Assembly: GCA_019637435.1 (NCBI GenBank)
Contig: JAHBVO010000002.1
Coordinates: 1,465,519 to 1,529,518, forward strand
Reading direction: 5' to 3'
Origin: Candidatus Obscuribacterales bacterium
GTDB lineage: Bacteria; Cyanobacteriota; Vampirovibrionia; Obscuribacterales; Obscuribacteraceae
DNA: 64,000 nt
The notes beneath the pieces are model-generated. The model had not been told where the DNA came from. It did not search any database and was given only the letters and a program-made list of their open reading frames with translations. This document shows, one piece after another, positions 60,453 to 64,000 of the stretch. The stretch's first letter is position 1, and the number at the start of each line of letters is the position of its first letter. Both the position numbers and the translations under genes were made by a program.

Positions 60453-61097
60453 TTAGTCTGATGCCTCTTCGGATTTGTCTTTGGACTCGCCGGAGGCCTC
60501 TTTGGTGCCACCCTCAGGCGTCTCGTTGACCACATGAATGGCAAATTTTGCAGCGTCAGCATTCTCAGCTTTGCTGGTTTCGATGATCGCTGCAATTTTG
60601 TCTTCGGTTAACGGGTCGTTTTCCTCTCCCGGAAATCCCTGCCAGCGCACGACATTGTCCGGCGTGACGATCATCACGTGAGGAATGCCTTGAACCTTGA
60701 GGACCTTCTTCGTTTGTTTTTTCGGATCGGTACCGATGATGTAATCGACTTTGTTTGATTCGACAAACGGTTTGAGTTTCTCTACAGGCTCATCGCTGAG
60801 TCCAATGATGACGAGGTCGTCGCCGAATTTTTCTTTGAAACCGTTCAATTCCGGAATCAACTGCCGGCAAGGTCCGCACCAGGTAGCCCAGAAGTCGACC
60901 AGTACCACTTTCCCCTTAATATCAGGAGTGGTGCCATTTATCCATTGTTCTACTTCGAGAACTGGGGCTTCTTTGCCTCTGAGGTCGTTACCTGCCACGA
61001 GTTCCTTCTTCACTTTCGGCGGATACTCAGCCGATGCGTTCTGAACATTCAGAGAAACAGCTGCTAGTACGGCGACTGCCAAATGCGACCATTTCAT
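60453..61097 (-). CDS. Exported TlpA-like thioredoxin
   Basis: 214 residues from ATG 61097; the ATG six bases earlier would sit on top of the AAGGAG Shine-Dalgarno, so the second is right. Signal peptide (MKWSHLAVAVLAAVSLNVQNASA). VVLVDFWATWCGPCRQLIPEL has the WCGPC active site, and GIPHVMIV the cis-Pro. A charged tail (EASGESKDKSEEASD) ends it. Probable periplasmic thiol-disulfide reductase. Confidence 0.88.
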   Translation of the reverse strand: MKWSHLAVAVLAAVSLNVQNASAEYPPKVKKELVAGNDLRGKEAPVLEVEQWINGTTPDIKGKVVLVDFWATWCGPCRQLIPELNGFKEKFGDDLVIIGLSDEPVEKLKPFVESNKVDYIIGTDPKKQTKKVLKVQGIPHVMIVTPDNVVRWQGFPGEENDPLTEDKIAAIIETSKAENADAAKFAIHVVNETPEGGTKEASGESKDKSEEASD

Positions 61098-61136
61098 AGA
61101 CATCTCCTTTTGCGTTAGCTTAAATCGAGTTTTCAG

Positions 61137-62891
<1,755 letters not shown>

Positions 62892-63056
62892 GAGATCCCT
62901 ATATATTGAAGGAGTCTGATCATACAACTTTGCAGCCCCTCTTTATTCTTATTAGACTTTTGATTGCAAAACATTACTCAAGTGTTTCAACCATTGCGCA
63001 CGTGATAGAGCGTTCACAAACAGCTGAAACGAACGCATTTCGTGACTGAACCTGAA

Positions 63057-63902
63057 CTAGCGATCATAAGGGGCCCGCGCCGCTGCTATGGCGGCGACCT
63101 TACTGGCACCACCTGTGGTGAGTAGTTTTGCGCACAAAGTCAGAGTCGCTCCAGAAGTGAATACATCATCTATGAGAATGATTGATTTGCCCGTCACGTC
63201 AGTTTTTCCAAGTGAAAATGCTCCGTCGATGTTTTCTAAACGGTCCTGTTTATTCAAACCGAATTGTGGTTTGGTCTTCTTCACTCGTTTTAAAACATCA
63301 CTGTTAAATGGAAGTTTATTTCTGTCAGCGAGGCCTTTTGCCAGTAATGTCGCCTGATTGTAGCCGCGCTTGCGCTCTCGACTTTTATGCAGAGGGATTG
63401 GAACAATCAGCACGTCATGTGCATTTCGAAACGCGTCGATTTCGCTCTGTAGTTTTAAAAATGCCTGCTGCATGAGAACGTTGATATCTCTGACAACCAG
63501 CCGGTCGTCATCGTACTTCAGTTTCCTTATAAGCTTTTGCATTACCCCTTCGTACATCGCAGCTGTGGCGACCGGAAGAAGTTGTGTGGTGTCGAATGTG
63601 GTGCTTCCAATTTTTCGGTCGAAAACCTCGGCACCTGTCTTCTCCACTTCAACAGGAAGCCACCAGATTGACTGCCGGTTTCGCAGGAATTTTGCATGGC
63701 ACTCATAACACAGACAACATCGGCTAGAGCGAGACGCGAATGTACTCGCTGAATGTTCTGGATTGAACGGTTCTTCGAGAACCGATCTGCCGCATGCGCG
63801 GCATTTCTCCTCGCATAGATAGGAGTAAATATCGAGGCACTTGAAAAGCGCAATCGGTTTATCCATTAACAGATTGCGAACAGCGGTCAACGTCTTTCTC
63901 AC
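63057..63902 (-). CDS. comF: ComF-family phosphoribosyltransferase-like protein
   Basis: 281 residues from GTG 63902: AGGAGG lies six bases before it, inside the frame that begins at GTG 63926. The N-terminal zinc-type cysteines are CEEKCRACG and CCLCYEC. PIPLHKSRERKRGYNQATLLAKGLA and the PRPP loop ILIDDVFTSGATL are typical ComF. ComF acts at the inner side of competence DNA uptake, but the phosphoribosyl activity is not established. The N-terminal Cys part is longer than in ComF of Bacillus. Confidence 0.9.
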   Translation of the reverse strand: MRKTLTAVRNLLMDKPIALFKCLDIYSYLCEEKCRACGRSVLEEPFNPEHSASTFASRSSRCCLCYECHAKFLRNRQSIWWLPVEVEKTGAEVFDRKIGSTTFDTTQLLPVATAAMYEGVMQKLIRKLKYDDDRLVVRDINVLMQQAFLKLQSEIDAFRNAHDVLIVPIPLHKSRERKRGYNQATLLAKGLADRNKLPFNSDVLKRVKKTKPQFGLNKQDRLENIDGAFSLGKTDVTGKSIILIDDVFTSGATLTLCAKLLTTGGASKVAAIAAARAPYDR

Positions 63903-64000
63903 GACCGACCTCCTGAACAAAATCACATCTCTATATCTTTATTGACGTAACGACGTCGAAATTAGTTCAATTGAACGTGCAGATTTCATAAAAGAGACAG

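Overview
The window reads as ordinary chromosome of a Gram-negative, non-photosynthetic bacterium that resembles the Obscuribacterales / Melainabacteria (Vampirovibrionia) side of the Cyanobacteriota. This placement is an inference from gene content. The supporting genes are complex I subunits, ferredoxin-dependent 2-oxoacid oxidoreductase (korAB), futalosine-route menaquinone synthesis (mqnD), the C5 heme enzyme HemL, a MurE with the DNPR motif of meso-diaminopimelate-adding enzymes, many eukaryote-like Ser/Thr kinases and TPR proteins, and very low-complexity secreted proteins. A search with rplU, rpmA and murE would settle it. I see no rRNA, tRNA, CRISPR array, insertion sequence or prophage.

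Layout. 1-5.8 kb: secreted or membrane proteins (a CAP-domain protein cut by the window edge, a vWA protein with GG repeats, a TMTC-like membrane glycosyltransferase). 5.9-13.9 kb: energy metabolism, with nuoM divergent from nuoL, then a His-rich membrane protein and korA-korB behind a hairpin-rich leader. 14-21.7 kb: signalling, with two paralogous receptor-like kinases (cytoplasmic kinase, one membrane helix, LRR-like outer part) and a TerY-P-type orphan kinase. 21.8-27.9 kb: a surface-sugar module (GT39-like and ArnT-like GT-C enzymes facing an ArnC/GtrB-like GT2 and a sugar-nucleotide epimerase). 28-32.4 kb: a Ser/Gly-rich protein broken by an in-frame TGA, a GNAT enzyme, a cupin, an LCP cell-wall ligase and a small transaldolase. 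32.5-36.4 kb: two adjacent metalloprotease genes. 36.5-38.7 kb: mqnD, a small membrane protein and a hydrolase.

38.9-47.4 kb holds what I regard as the best candidate for an undescribed system: a kinesin-light-chain-type TPR protein, two tandem kinases with N-terminal membrane helices and a PH-like linker, a polytopic membrane protein and a 903-residue TPR protein. 47.4-53.6 kb: an FAD dehydrogenase, an acyltransferase, a polysaccharide deacetylase, and DUF6745-like and DUF4388-like proteins. 53.6-56 kb: murE, rpmA and rplU. 56.3-61.1 kb: redox and heme genes (peroxiredoxin, two thioredoxin-like proteins, hemL). 61.1-62.9 kb: an unusual protein that joins a short N-terminal domain, a long Asp/Glu tract and at least eight 28-residue RGG-type repeats. 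The window ends with a ComF-type phosphoribosyltransferase.

The genes suggest a respiring bacterium with an elaborate outer surface and dense Ser/Thr kinase signalling. Start codons were revised in many cases where a Shine-Dalgarno sequence or domain start argued for it; this is stated per gene.
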